In this document: piece by piece, positions 1-7,131 of the stretch | How positions within the stretch are numbered: position 1 is the first letter of the stretch | How the letters are laid out: each line of letters opens with the position of its first letter | Assembly: GCA_030530185.1 (NCBI GenBank) | Contig: JAUMVL010000020.1 | Location: forward strand, 1-14,631 | Source of the DNA: Clostridia bacterium | Lineage (GTDB): Bacteria; Bacillota; Clostridia; Christensenellales; CAG-138 | DNA: 14,631 nt | Direction of reading: 5' to 3' | Position numbers and translations under genes: made by a program | Notes under the pieces: generated by a model | Seen by the model: the letters and a program-made list of their open reading frames with translations, nothing else | Told to the model about the DNA's origin: nothing | Database searches by the model: none

Positions 1-47
1 ACGACGAGCCGGTTTGGTTTACGGAAACCGGAAAGCCTGCTTGGTAA
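1..47 (+). CDS. 3' end of an unidentified plus-strand gene (partial)
   Basis: The third forward frame reads DEPVWFTETGKPAW and then a TAA at 45-47. Fourteen base pairs later comes a hairpin with a T-run, which is what one expects behind the last gene of a plus-strand unit. The peptide is too short to assign to a family. The other two frames stay open past the hairpin, so the frame choice rests on the stop-to-terminator spacing and the plausible composition. It could be chance. Confidence 0.4.
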   Translation, partial: DEPVWFTETGKPAW

Positions 48-60
48 AAACGTATTGCAA

Positions 61-99
61 AAGAGCTGTCGAGACGCATTGTCTTGACAGCTCTTTTTT
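61..99. terminator. Rho-independent terminator, probably bidirectional
   Basis: A perfect 10-bp stem (AAGAGCTGTC at 61-70, GACAGCTCTT at 86-95) encloses a 15-nt loop and is followed by a T-run at 94-99 on the plus strand. On the minus strand the hairpin is followed by four T. It lies between the partial gene ending at 47 and the minus-strand symporter stop at 109, so it can serve both. Confidence 0.8.
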
Positions 100-108
100 C
101 GGCTTCAA

Positions 109-1587
109 TCAGATTTCAATCGTTTGATTTTCGTAGGATGCTTTGAGGGTCTGTTCCTTCTGCGTCTGCAACTCCGCAACCTTGGCTTTGGACAGCGGAT
201 ACCAAACGAACAGGATCAGCGCCATCAGTCCGAACAGCACGGCAGGGATCAGCGTCGCAAGATCATACATCACTTTGAGGTTTGCAAGCGTTTGGACTGC
301 ACCCTTTTCATAGCGATAGTTCATTGCAAGCAATGCGCCGTTCACACAGATGGCTGCAAGAACCTGTCCGAGCTTTCGGAAGAAATTAAACACCGAGTAT
401 GCCGTGCCGTCGTCGCGGCTGCGCGCTTTTACCTCAATATCGTCGATCGCGTCGGTTGCCATCGCCCAAAGCTGCATCACCACGGTGGTCAAGCCGCATC
501 CACTTACGAAGCAGAGTCCCAGAAACACCCACATCAAAATGCCCGGTTCCATGCCGCGCAGGAAGAACAGCAGCAGATTCGCAGCGGCTGCCGCCGCAAC
601 GCCGACGGCGCAGACTTCCTTCTTTCCGATGCTGCGCGCCATCTTGGGCAAAAAGAACATCAGCACCAGCATCGGCGAATAGGTGCAGGCCTGCGTGGCA
701 AGATTCATCCAGTTTGCGTGGAAATAATCGTCGAACAAATAGGTGTAGAAGCTCTGTGTAAACATTTGGCCCGCAAGCAGCAGCATCGCGACAAGGCTGA
801 TTGCTACAAACGCGCGGCTCATAAACAGCTGCTTCATGGCGCGCATCGCGGCGCCCTTGGCCTTGGGCTGCGGTTTGGTCTTGACACGCTCTTTGTTCCA
901 CAGAAACGCAACCAGCAGCATCAGCATCGAGCATACCGCCATGATGATGACGCCCATCAGCACCGGCGCATACAGCATATCGGTGATCGCCTTCCCGTTT
1001 TCGCCTATCACAATGTTGCCTGCGGCATCGAGCCGCTTTTCGTAAGCAAAGCTTGCGATCAGCAGAACCGGAATCGAGCCGAGCGCCGCGCCGATGGAGC
1101 GGTAAACCGAGAGCTTGCTCCGCTCCGTGGCATCAGTCGTAACAACGGACGCCAAAGACCCATACGGAATTTGCAGTACCGTATAGATCATGCCCCAAGC
1201 GATATACGTCACTGAAGCATAAACGCAGGTAAGAAGATTGTTCCCCTCCTCCCCAAGGCCGGGCCACTTGACAAACATCAGCACCGACGCAACCGCAAGC
1301 GGCGCCGCAACGTACAGAAACCACTGACGGTAGCGGCCATGCCGGCTCGGCTGTACTGTGTCGCAAATGCGGCCCATGATCGGATCGTTGATCGCGTCCC
1401 AAATGCGTGCCGCGATAAACATCAGCATGATGAACAGCGGACTTAAATGAAAAATATCGGTGTAAAACTTCTGCAACAGCGTTGTGACGAGGCTGAACAC
1501 CAAACATCCTGCCGCATCAACCATTGCATAGCCAAAATAGTCCTTGGCTTTCAGCCCGCTCGTTCTTGCAATAAACGATTGCTCCAT
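109..1587 (-). CDS. MFS sugar:cation symporter, GPH (MelB-like) family
   Basis: A 492-residue polytopic inner-membrane protein expected to have 12 helices, the usual size for glycoside-pentoside-hexuronide:cation symporters. Helix 2 carries R61, D64, N67 and D68 (RIWDAINDP). This reproduces the spacing of MelB R52, D55, N58 and D59, where the two aspartates and the asparagine belong to the Na+/cation site. The following GRYRQW stretch (84-89) matches the cytoplasmic loop after helix 2. It most likely imports a sugar or glycoside driven by Na+ or H+; the substrate cannot be read from sequence. I chose the ATG at 1587 because the family-conserved N-terminus starts there. It has a G-rich Shine-Dalgarno-like run (GGGGGCG) about 8 nt upstream and avoids overlap with the neighbour. 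The reading frame stays open to 1725. It has its own promoter. Confidence 0.88.
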   Translation of the reverse strand: MEQSFIARTSGLKAKDYFGYAMVDAAGCLVFSLVTTLLQKFYTDIFHLSPLFIMLMFIAARIWDAINDPIMGRICDTVQPSRHGRYRQWFLYVAAPLAVASVLMFVKWPGLGEEGNNLLTCVYASVTYIAWGMIYTVLQIPYGSLASVVTTDATERSKLSVYRSIGAALGSIPVLLIASFAYEKRLDAAGNIVIGENGKAITDMLYAPVLMGVIIMAVCSMLMLLVAFLWNKERVKTKPQPKAKGAAMRAMKQLFMSRAFVAISLVAMLLLAGQMFTQSFYTYLFDDYFHANWMNLATQACTYSPMLVLMFFLPKMARSIGKKEVCAVGVAAAAAANLLLFFLRGMEPGILMWVFLGLCFVSGCGLTTVVMQLWAMATDAIDDIEVKARSRDDGTAYSVFNFFRKLGQVLAAICVNGALLAMNYRYEKGAVQTLANLKVMYDLATLIPAVLFGLMALILFVWYPLSKAKVAELQTQKEQTLKASYENQTIEI

Positions 1588-1621
1588 TGCACGCGCCCCC
1601 GTTTCTTTCTTCGTTGTTCTT

Positions 1622-1651
1622 ATTATAGCAAGTTCCCCGCAGGAAAGACAA
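1622..1651 (-). promoter_or_regulatory. Promoter of the GPH symporter gene
   Basis: On the minus strand, TTGTCT (1646-1651) is followed by an 18-bp spacer and TATAAT (1622-1627). A TG one base before the -10 hexamer makes it an extended -10. It sits in the 76-bp gap between the Pr6Pr-like gene stop and the symporter start. There is no hairpin in this gap, so read-through from the upstream gene is also possible. Confidence 0.75.
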
Positions 1652-1663
1652 TCGATTTCCGAC

Positions 1664-2317
1664 TTATGTGTTCGTTTTCCGGCGCGCAATCCGGCGCGCA
1701 AGCCAAAGCAATGCCCACGCGGCAAACAGAAATGCGCCGATCATTCCCAACACCGCATACGCGACACCGATGCCGGACGAGTCAAGGCCCGCAGTCTGCG
1801 GCAAATATCCGAACCACCCTGCCGGCGCGCGGTAATTCAAAAAGAAATACGGCGCCGCCATTCCGTGCCATGTCATGCCAAACGCGCCGAGCACCAGGAT
1901 CAGTACAAAGTACAGAGTCGGCGGCAAAACGCCGAACCACACGTCACTTTTTTGCCATGTACCGGTCGTGTCGTTCCATAGAAAATCGAAAACTGTCAGA
2001 ATCGGGGTGATAAAGTGCAGGCATAAACTCGCATAGTGATCCTGCCGATAGGCCGCGAGCATGCCGCCCGGCACCATCGGCGCAAGCACGACGCCGAATA
2101 CGATGCCGGTGATCAGAATCGATACCGTAGCCGTATACTTAATCAGTCTGGTTGCGCGGCGATCGAACAGCAGCTGCAGCAATACCGCCGTGGCGGTATA
2201 GATATTGGACAGCTGCGTAAAGTATGTAAAGCCGATCTTCCAATGCCACAGACGTACACAGGCATAGATTACGGAAGCGATGATCAGCAATTTCAACAAG
2301 TTTTTTCTAATTTTCAT
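1664..2317 (-). CDS. Pr6Pr-like integral membrane protein
   Basis: A 217-residue hydrophobic protein with about six predicted helices and a basic C-terminus (ARRIARRKTNT). The early FTYFTQLSNIY segment (residues 30-40) and the later LHFITPILTVFDF segment (about 99-111) resemble the signature stretches of Pr6Pr-family (FAR-17a/AIG1-like) bacterial membrane proteins, whose biochemical role is not established. The assignment is from recalled motif shape, so the family name is tentative. The start at 2317 is the first ATG after the promoter. Its ribosome binding site is weak (GGGAAC, about 5 nt upstream). It is read divergently from the 89-residue gene, and the symporter gene follows in the same direction with a separate promoter between. 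Confidence 0.7.
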   Translation of the reverse strand: MKIRKNLLKLLIIASVIYACVRLWHWKIGFTYFTQLSNIYTATAVLLQLLFDRRATRLIKYTATVSILITGIVFGVVLAPMVPGGMLAAYRQDHYASLCLHFITPILTVFDFLWNDTTGTWQKSDVWFGVLPPTLYFVLILVLGAFGMTWHGMAAPYFFLNYRAPAGWFGYLPQTAGLDSSGIGVAYAVLGMIGAFLFAAWALLWLARRIARRKTNT

Positions 2318-2349
2318 CAGAGTTCCCAGCTTTTCCGGAAATTAAAATC

Positions 2350-2378
2350 AGTATAGCATAAAACGGATGCACGGACAA
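2350..2378 (-). promoter_or_regulatory. Promoter of the Pr6Pr-like gene
   Basis: Minus-strand TTGTCC (2373-2378), 17-bp spacer, TATACT (2350-2355), with TG one base before the -10 (extended -10). The -35 hexamer is embedded in the inverted repeat CGGAC-AA-GTCCG (2372-2383), a possible operator shared with the divergent promoter on the other side. Confidence 0.75.
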
Positions 2379-2394
2379 GTCCGCAAACTTTTTC

Positions 2395-2424
2395 TTGAAA
2401 ACGCATCATGCGATTTGCTACAAT
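2395..2424 (+). promoter_or_regulatory. Promoter of the 89-residue gene, with a palindrome in the spacer
   Basis: TTGAAA (2395-2400), 18-bp spacer, TACAAT (2419-2424). The spacer contains CGCAT-C-ATGCG (2402-2412), a perfect inverted repeat around one central base. A repressor bound there would block RNA polymerase. The start codon lies 45 bp downstream of the -10. Confidence 0.7.
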
Positions 2425-2468
2425 AGCAAAGACAAAACCGCAGATGCGGCAGCGGAAAGGGCAATGCA

Positions 2469-2738
2469 ATGGAACTGTACGAACAATTGGTAGCAACGAT
2501 CACTCGCATGGGGTATCCTATCGAACTTGGCCGCACCATTGCGGATCAGCTGCGAACCGAACGCGCCATGCGCCGGATGCTTGGGTATCTTCGGCAGGCA
2601 AAGCCGAAACGGATCGAGGAAATCGCGGATGAACTGGTTGCCATTCTGGACGATCGCAACAACTGGACCAAGAAGAAGATCGCCGAGCACGCCAACGCCA
2701 AATATAACGCATACCTGAACAGCGAGTTCCGGGAATAA
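2469..2738 (+). CDS. Small hypothetical protein, 89 residues
   Basis: A soluble, charged, mostly helical protein with no signal peptide or membrane segment. The middle (RMLGYLRQAKPKRIEEIADELVAI split over residues 36-59) and the tail (KKKIAEHANAKYNAYL, residues 68-83) have the look of a short protein family seen in Firmicutes, but I cannot name a function. Two features support it being real: a good upstream promoter and a purine-rich ribosome binding site (GGAAAGGG) ahead of the ATG at 2469. A second ATG at 2464 is out of frame. It is followed by a 144-bp gap with no convincing terminator, and the next gene has its own promoter. Confidence 0.75.
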   Translation: MELYEQLVATITRMGYPIELGRTIADQLRTERAMRRMLGYLRQAKPKRIEEIADELVAILDDRNNWTKKKIAEHANAKYNAYLNSEFRE

Positions 2739-2822
2739 GAACGGCGTTGGGCCGGTCCGGGCCCTGAAAATCTGCGGCACGACCGTTGCGCCCATCCCGT
2801 ATCCCGCTGCTCATCTTCGCCT

Positions 2823-2851
2823 TTGCAATCCGCGCAGGAATATGATATAAT
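2823..2851 (+). promoter_or_regulatory. Promoter of the DUF1232 gene
   Basis: TTGCAA (2823-2828), exactly 17 bp, TATAAT (2846-2851). A consensus AAGGAGG ribosome binding site follows at about 2870-2876, and the ATG is at 2883. Confidence 0.85.
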
Positions 2852-2882
2852 GTCATTATGACAAGAAACAAGGAGGTTCGGC

Positions 2883-3296
2883 ATGGATACCGATCGCATC
2901 AAAACAATTCTTGAGAACGGCGCCGCTCAGGCCGAGGAGCTTCTGAAAAACCCATCGAAGGTGGACGAGCTGCTCGAGCAGTTTGAAAATAAACTAAAGG
3001 AAGTTCCGGCGATCGGCGATACGCTTGCCGATATTCCTCTGATGATTGCCATGGTCAAGGGCTATATCACCGGTCAGTACAAAACCGTTTCACCAAAGGT
3101 CATCGCGCTGCTGGTCGGATCGTTCCTTTATCTGCTCAAAAAGAAGGATCTGATTGCGGACAACAAGCCGTTTGTCGGCTACGTCGATGACGTTGCCGTG
3201 ATGACACTCGCATTGAAGCTGTCTGAGCCGGAGCTGAACGCGTTTTCCGCATGGCGAAACGCGCAAAAGCCGGATGCGGTCATCGACGTGGAGTAA
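2883..3296 (+). CDS. DUF1232 (YkvA-like) domain protein
   Basis: A 137-residue protein. An amphipathic helical N-terminus (residues 1-45, rich in E, K and L) is followed by a DUF1232 core at about 58-110. The family signature P-x-DLIPD-x2-P-x2-G-x2-DD appears as K-K-DLIAD-NK-P-FV-G-YV-DD (residues 87-103). Here the first proline is lysine and the second is alanine. The IALLVGSFLYLL segment (74-85) is the family's hydrophobic hairpin, so membrane association is likely. The biochemical role of DUF1232 is unknown to me. It is a single-gene unit with its own strong promoter, an excellent ribosome binding site and a hairpin terminator 17 bp after the stop. Confidence 0.85.
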   Translation: MDTDRIKTILENGAAQAEELLKNPSKVDELLEQFENKLKEVPAIGDTLADIPLMIAMVKGYITGQYKTVSPKVIALLVGSFLYLLKKKDLIADNKPFVGYVDDVAVMTLALKLSEPELNAFSAWRNAQKPDAVIDVE

Positions 3297-3313
3297 TCCT
3301 TCGATATGAAGCG

Positions 3314-3356
3314 GGCTGTTTGGAAGTTTGTTCTTCCAAACAGCCCTTCTTGTTTA
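3314..3356. terminator. Terminator between convergent genes
   Basis: A perfect 14-bp stem (3314-3327 with 3334-3347) with the 6-nt loop TTTGTT, followed by TTCTTGTTT on the plus strand. It ends the DUF1232 gene and also lies just past the minus-strand rmuC stop. The minus-strand tail is not T-rich, so termination of rmuC there is less sure. Confidence 0.85.
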
Positions 3357-4697
3357 TTCTTTGCCGTCGCCGAGGAGCCGTTCACTCTCTTCCGGATCGA
3401 GCTTTTCGACCGCCCGAAGCTTGCGTGTGATTGCACGCGAGCGGGTTCCGATCAAAATATCCAAATCGGTGTTCACTTGCTGCAGCCGCTGCTGAGATTT
3501 TTCGAGGATCTCGCCGAACTTTTCAAACTCAGTCTTGACTGCGCCGAGCACCTGCCAGACCTCGCCGCTGCGCTTTTGAATCGCAAGGGTTCGGAAGCCC
3601 ATCTGCAAGCTGTTCAAAAGCGCCGCCATCGTGCTCGGTCCTGCAAGATTGACGTGGTATGTGCGCTGCAGCTCCTCGACCATGCCGCGGTTGACGGCCT
3701 CCGCATAAAGCCCTTCAAACGGGAGGAACAGAATCGCAAAGTCCGTTGTGTTCGGCGGATCGATATACTTGATGCGAATATCCTTCGCTTCGCTTTTCAA
3801 TCGTGCAATCAACGCGGCAGCGGCAGTTGAGACGTTGTCCGCCGATCCGGAATCATACGCATCCATCAATTGACCATACGTTTCGCCAGGGAACTTTGCA
3901 TCGATCGGCAGGTACACGACGCCGTCGCCTTCCCCCGGCATCTTGATTGCATATTCCACGACGTCGCGCGAGCCGGCTTTGGTTGCAACGTTCGTCTCGT
4001 ACTGCTCCGGCGACAGGATTTCGGCAAGGATCGCGCCAAGCTGTACCTCGCCGAGAATGCCGCGTGTTTTCACATTGGACAGAACCTTTTTCAGATCCGT
4101 CACGCCCGCCGCAACCGACTGCATTTCGCCAAGGCCTTTATAGACCTGCTCGAGTTGATTGGAAACGAGCTTGAACGATTCGCCGATCCGCGTCTCGAGC
4201 GTCTTTTGCAGCTTTTCGTCCACAATCTGCTGCATTTTATCGAGTCGTTCTCCATTTTCCTGCTGCATGGCCGTAAGGCGTCTCTCCACCGTTTGACGAA
4301 TCTGCTCGAGCTTTTGTTCGTTCGCCTGCTCGAAGGTGGCAAAGCGCTGCTCGTTCGCTTGTTCAAAGCTTGTGAACCGCTGTTCCTGCGCTTGCGCCGC
4401 GCCCTGCTGCTGCTCGGACACCGTCTTTCCCATCGTCTGAACAGCGCTCATCAGCGTGTTCAGCCGTCCCTCCGTGCCGCGCTCGAAGGATGCAAAGCGC
4501 TGCTCCTGCAGCATATTTGCATCATGCTGGTTGTCGGTCATCATATCGTTGAGCTCCCGCAAATCGCGATGCATTGCCCGTTCAAGATCGGACAAGCCCT
4601 TGGGCCGGCGCGGGATTGCGAGCAGCACGATCGCAACCACAAGCCCGATCAGAATCAGAATTGCGAAAATCAACAGGAGCAGCGTTTCGGTTTGCAT
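3354..4697 (-). CDS. rmuC: RmuC-family DNA recombination protein
   Basis: A 447-residue protein of the RmuC family, which in E. coli limits inversions at short inverted repeats and has a predicted PD-(D/E)XK nuclease fold. Residues 5-28 form one N-terminal membrane anchor. A long coiled coil follows (about 35-195), including six tandem 11-residue repeats at 105-170. The RmuC domain runs from RGILGEVQLG (212-221) to about 425, with the DAK nuclease-like motif at D266-K268 (PIDAKFP) and FLPFEGLYAEA (324-334). The start is ATG 4697, with GGAGGG 7 nt upstream inside the end of the YhhN gene. The frame is open to 4733 but that would overlap the neighbour. Only one base separates the YhhN stop from this ATG, so translation is probably coupled. 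Confidence 0.93.
   Translation of the reverse strand: MQTETLLLLIFAILILIGLVVAIVLLAIPRRPKGLSDLERAMHRDLRELNDMMTDNQHDANMLQEQRFASFERGTEGRLNTLMSAVQTMGKTVSEQQQGAAQAQEQRFTSFEQANEQRFATFEQANEQKLEQIRQTVERRLTAMQQENGERLDKMQQIVDEKLQKTLETRIGESFKLVSNQLEQVYKGLGEMQSVAAGVTDLKKVLSNVKTRGILGEVQLGAILAEILSPEQYETNVATKAGSRDVVEYAIKMPGEGDGVVYLPIDAKFPGETYGQLMDAYDSGSADNVSTAAAALIARLKSEAKDIRIKYIDPPNTTDFAILFLPFEGLYAEAVNRGMVEELQRTYHVNLAGPSTMAALLNSLQMGFRTLAIQKRSGEVWQVLGAVKTEFEKFGEILEKSQQRLQQVNTDLDILIGTRSRAITRKLRAVEKLDPEESERLLGDGKE
4188..4385 (-). repeat. Six tandem 33-bp (11-residue) coding repeats in rmuC
   Basis: Residues 105-170 of RmuC divide without gaps into EQRFTSFEQAN, EQRFATFEQAN, EQKLEQIRQTV, ERRLTAMQQEN, GERLDKMQQIV and DEKLQKTLETR. 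Hydrophobic residues recur at positions 4 and 7. An 11-residue period is typical of right-handed hendecad coiled coils. The first two copies are nearly identical, which suggests recent duplication. Confidence 0.85.
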
Positions 4698-4698
4698 A

Positions 4699-5358
4699 TC
4701 AGATCCCTCCATGCAGCACAAATCCGACGGCAAGCGCGGTTTGCGCCAAGATATAAGTCGTCATAACAAAAAAGTTGCCAAGGCGCGTCTTCCGTCCGAA
4801 CATATCGAACGCAAGCAAGCCGTCCGACACAAAAAACAGCAGCCCGCCGAAAAAGCAGAGCACATACGCCGCGTTGAAGCCCGACATACAGGCCAGATAC
4901 AGCGCCGTTGCGCACACGCCGGACAGCAGCACGGTATAGCACTGTGCCCAAAGCTTCAGCCGTTTGGGAGCGTGCGGAATCAGGAATCGTCGTACCAAGA
5001 GCAGACAAGCGCCGATCCATGCGACCGAGAGGAGCAGAATCGGATGCAGCCCCGGCTGTGTCAGAAGCATCCCGGTGATATAGCATGCATGTCCGAGTGC
5101 AAACGAGGCCATTCCGCCGTAGACATTCCAATGATGGTGTCCGAGTAGAAACACGTCCCCCGCCCAGCCGAATCCAAGCGCAAGCAAAATCCAGACGTTC
5201 GGTTTGGGGGCTGCAAGCGCATACAGAATCATAAGGCTTGGGATCAGCAGCGGTTTGAAGATCATGCGCATGATGCGATTGCGCTTGGCGTACGCCGCAA
5301 GCGTCAGGCACACGACCGGCACATATCCAAACGCAAGATAAAGCATCATCCGTTCCAT
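4699..5358 (-). CDS. YhhN-family (TMEM86-like) membrane protein
   Basis: A 219-residue multi-pass membrane protein with about eight helices. Family landmarks in order: an FKPLLIP motif, the GWAGDVFLL acidic motif, FALGH-x-CYI, FFVSDGLLAF, and a late TYILAQ. In animals the homologue TMEM86B is a lysoplasmalogenase that hydrolyses the vinyl-ether bond of lysoplasmalogens. The bacterial function is less clear, though anaerobic Clostridia do make plasmalogens. The ATG at 5358 is chosen because AAGGAGG lies 6 nt upstream; the frame extends to 5388 without a ribosome binding site. It is the first gene of a two-gene operon with rmuC, and its last codons carry the rmuC ribosome binding site. Confidence 0.88.
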   Translation of the reverse strand: MERMMLYLAFGYVPVVCLTLAAYAKRNRIMRMIFKPLLIPSLMILYALAAPKPNVWILLALGFGWAGDVFLLGHHHWNVYGGMASFALGHACYITGMLLTQPGLHPILLLSVAWIGACLLLVRRFLIPHAPKRLKLWAQCYTVLLSGVCATALYLACMSGFNAAYVLCFFGGLLFFVSDGLLAFDMFGRKTRLGNFFVMTTYILAQTALAVGFVLHGGI

Positions 5359-5378
5359 AGCGGCCTCCTTTTTCGGAT

Positions 5379-5407
5379 AGTATAACATAGTTTTCGTGCG
5401 TTGGAAA
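5379..5407 (-). promoter_or_regulatory. Promoter of the YhhN-rmuC operon
   Basis: Minus-strand TATACT (5379-5384) lies 17 bp from a weak -35, TTTCCA (5402-5407). It sits directly upstream of the AAGGAGG of the YhhN gene, giving a very short leader. Part of the -35 falls in the inverted repeat AAGGGAA (5406-5412)/TTCCCTT (5425-5431), a possible operator. Confidence 0.55.
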
Positions 5408-5474
5408 GGGAAGGTTTTGCAAGTTTCCCTTCTATAATTTTTCTTTTTTCAAATGGTATATTCTTACGCATCTC

Positions 5475-5503
5475 TTGCCAAGTTTGCAAAAGATTGGTAA
5501 AAT
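5475..5503 (+). promoter_or_regulatory. Promoter of the NhaC-family gene
   Basis: TTGCCA (5475-5480), 17-bp spacer, TAAAAT (5498-5503), then GGGAGGG at about 5519-5525 and the ATG at 5536. A TATAAT at 5433-5438 lies further upstream but has no matching -35. Confidence 0.65.
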
Positions 5504-5535
5504 TAAAATCAGGAAATTGGGAGGGATGCATTTGC

Positions 5536-7029
5536 ATGAAACGGGAGACCGAACCACGAACCGTCTGGGGCGAAAACAGCTGCTTCTGGGTAGCGCTTTT
5601 CAAGTTCGTTCCCTTGATCCTGTTTGCGTTGTTGGTGATTGTCTTTCAGCTCGATCTGCTGCTTGCGGCACCGATCGCAACATTCTCCGCTATCTTCGTA
5701 TACATGCTTCTGTACCGTGTCAAGTTTGAGACGGCATTCTCGCAAGGGTTGGAGACAGCGAAGCGAATCGCTTTGATCTTTTTCATTCTCATGTTCGCAT
5801 ACGGCGTTGCGGAGTGCTTTATGGCGACCGGCGTCGGCGCTGCTTTGATCCACCTCGCACTGAAGCTCGGCGTGACCGCCCGAACAATTGCGCCCGTTGC
5901 GATTTTAGTGACGTGTCTGCTCTCGGTTGCCACCGGTTCGTCATGGGGTACGTTTGCAGCTTGCGCACCGATCTTCTTGTGGCTGAATCATTTGGTCGGC
6001 GGCGATCTGATCTTGACCGTATGTGCGATCGCCGGCGGCGCCTGCTTTGGTGACAACATCGGCATGATTTCGGATGTCACCGTTCTGAGCTGCGGCATGC
6101 AGGACGTCAAAATCATCGATCGCATCAAGCACCAGGGCGTGTGGTCGGTCGCCTGCATGGTGATTTCGATGGTGCTGTTCTTCTGCATCGGGCTGAAGAT
6201 GCCGAATGTACAGGGGGATGTGGCCGAAGCGATTGCAACCATCCCGCAGGACTCGCTTGCCGCGCTCGAAGCGGAGCGTCCTGCGGCTGCGATGCTGCTT
6301 GATCAGGTTCGTTCCGGCGTTCCGTATTATATGATTATTCCGATGCTGATTGTCATCGTAATGAGCTTTTTCGGAATTCATACGCTGCTTTGCCTCGGGG
6401 CCGGAATGATCTCCTCGCTGCTGTTTGGGCTGATTGCCGGAACCTGCGATCTTCGTTCCTGGCTGACGCTGCTCGAAACCGGGTTCTCGTCGGCCGGCAG
6501 CTGGGTCATCGTGATGATGATCTGGGTCTCCGCATTCGGAGGAATCATGAATGCAATGAATGCGTTTGATCCGTTTGCAAAGCTGGCTGTCAAGCTTTCG
6601 CGCAACGTGCATCAGCTGCTCGGTTGGTGCGGAATTCTTTGTTTGCTCGGCAATGCCGCGCTTGCCGATGAAGCGGCGCAGGTCGCAACGATCTCTCCGA
6701 TTGTGCGAAGCATTGTGGATAAAAATGTTGATGCTCCCTCGGACAATGATCGATATGTGCTGCGACTGCGGCTTGCGACCTTTACCTCTGCCATGGGGAT
6801 CTACGGGAGTGAGCTGATCCCGTGGCACTGCTTCCCCGTGTTCTTTGCCGGCATTGCAACGACGGTTTATCCGCTGCACACCTTCACCGCAACCGAGATT
6901 ATCAGCCGCAACTATATGAGCTTTCTCGTTGTCGGCTCGATCCTGCTTTTGACCTTTACGGGTCTGGACCGGTTCATTCCGGGCTTTGCCATTCCCAAGG
7001 ACGCAAAACTCATGAAAAAAGATTCCTGA
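5536..7029 (+). CDS. NhaC-family Na+/H+ antiporter
   Basis: A 497-residue membrane protein with about 11-12 helices, the size of NhaC-family antiporters of the ion transporter superfamily. Two family stretches are clear: ATGSSWGT (132-139) and GACFGDNIGMISD (168-180), in which the aspartates D173 and D180 lie in the expected ion-binding region. A second half with LADEAAQVATISPI mirrors the internal repeat of these carriers. It probably exchanges Na+ or an organic substrate for protons; some NhaC relatives exchange malate/lactate, so the substrate is open. The ATG at 5536 is preferred, with GGGAGGG upstream and a basic N-terminus typical of the family. The frame is open to 5401, but that part overlaps the promoter. 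It is a single-gene unit with a terminator directly after. Confidence 0.85.
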   Translation: MKRETEPRTVWGENSCFWVALFKFVPLILFALLVIVFQLDLLLAAPIATFSAIFVYMLLYRVKFETAFSQGLETAKRIALIFFILMFAYGVAECFMATGVGAALIHLALKLGVTARTIAPVAILVTCLLSVATGSSWGTFAACAPIFLWLNHLVGGDLILTVCAIAGGACFGDNIGMISDVTVLSCGMQDVKIIDRIKHQGVWSVACMVISMVLFFCIGLKMPNVQGDVAEAIATIPQDSLAALEAERPAAAMLLDQVRSGVPYYMIIPMLIVIVMSFFGIHTLLCLGAGMISSLLFGLIAGTCDLRSWLTLLETGFSSAGSWVIVMMIWVSAFGGIMNAMNAFDPFAKLAVKLSRNVHQLLGWCGILCLLGNAALADEAAQVATISPIVRSIVDKNVDAPSDNDRYVLRLRLATFTSAMGIYGSELIPWHCFPVFFAGIATTVYPLHTFTATEIISRNYMSFLVVGSILLLTFTGLDRFIPGFAIPKDAKLMKKDS

Positions 7030-7041
7030 CTGATTCAACAG

Positions 7042-7086
7042 AAAAGGCTGTTCGGAGCGTCGATCCGTTTCCGAACAGCCTTTTTT
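7042..7086. terminator. Bidirectional terminator between convergent genes
   Basis: A 14-bp stem (AAAAGGCTGTTCGG at 7042-7055 with its complement at 7071-7084), a 15-nt loop, and a T-run at 7081-7086. The A-rich 5' arm gives a T-run on the minus strand too. It therefore serves both the NhaC-family gene ending at 7029 and the Gate-domain gene ending at 7132. Confidence 0.88.
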
Positions 7087-7131
7087 GCGTTGCCGTGCTT
7101 TTCTCTTCTGCGGCAATAAGTAAATATTATA

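Noticed and set aside
124..1215. Long plus-strand open frame opposite the symporter gene
   Set aside because: Composition is H/Q/R-rich with no family resemblance and no ribosome binding site. It is the antisense shadow of the clear MFS gene.
2752..2767. GGGCC/GGCCC hairpin after the 89-residue gene as a terminator
   Set aside because: The stem is short and is followed by TGAAAA rather than a T-run.
3870..4766. 298-codon plus-strand frame opposite rmuC
   Set aside because: Its leucine/arginine-rich repeats mirror the RmuC coiled-coil repeats on the other strand; there is no promoter or ribosome binding site.
5941..7116. 391-codon reverse frame opposite the NhaC-family gene
   Set aside because: It reads as an R/H/Q-rich low-complexity product and runs through the bidirectional terminator. 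The plus strand holds a convincing membrane carrier.
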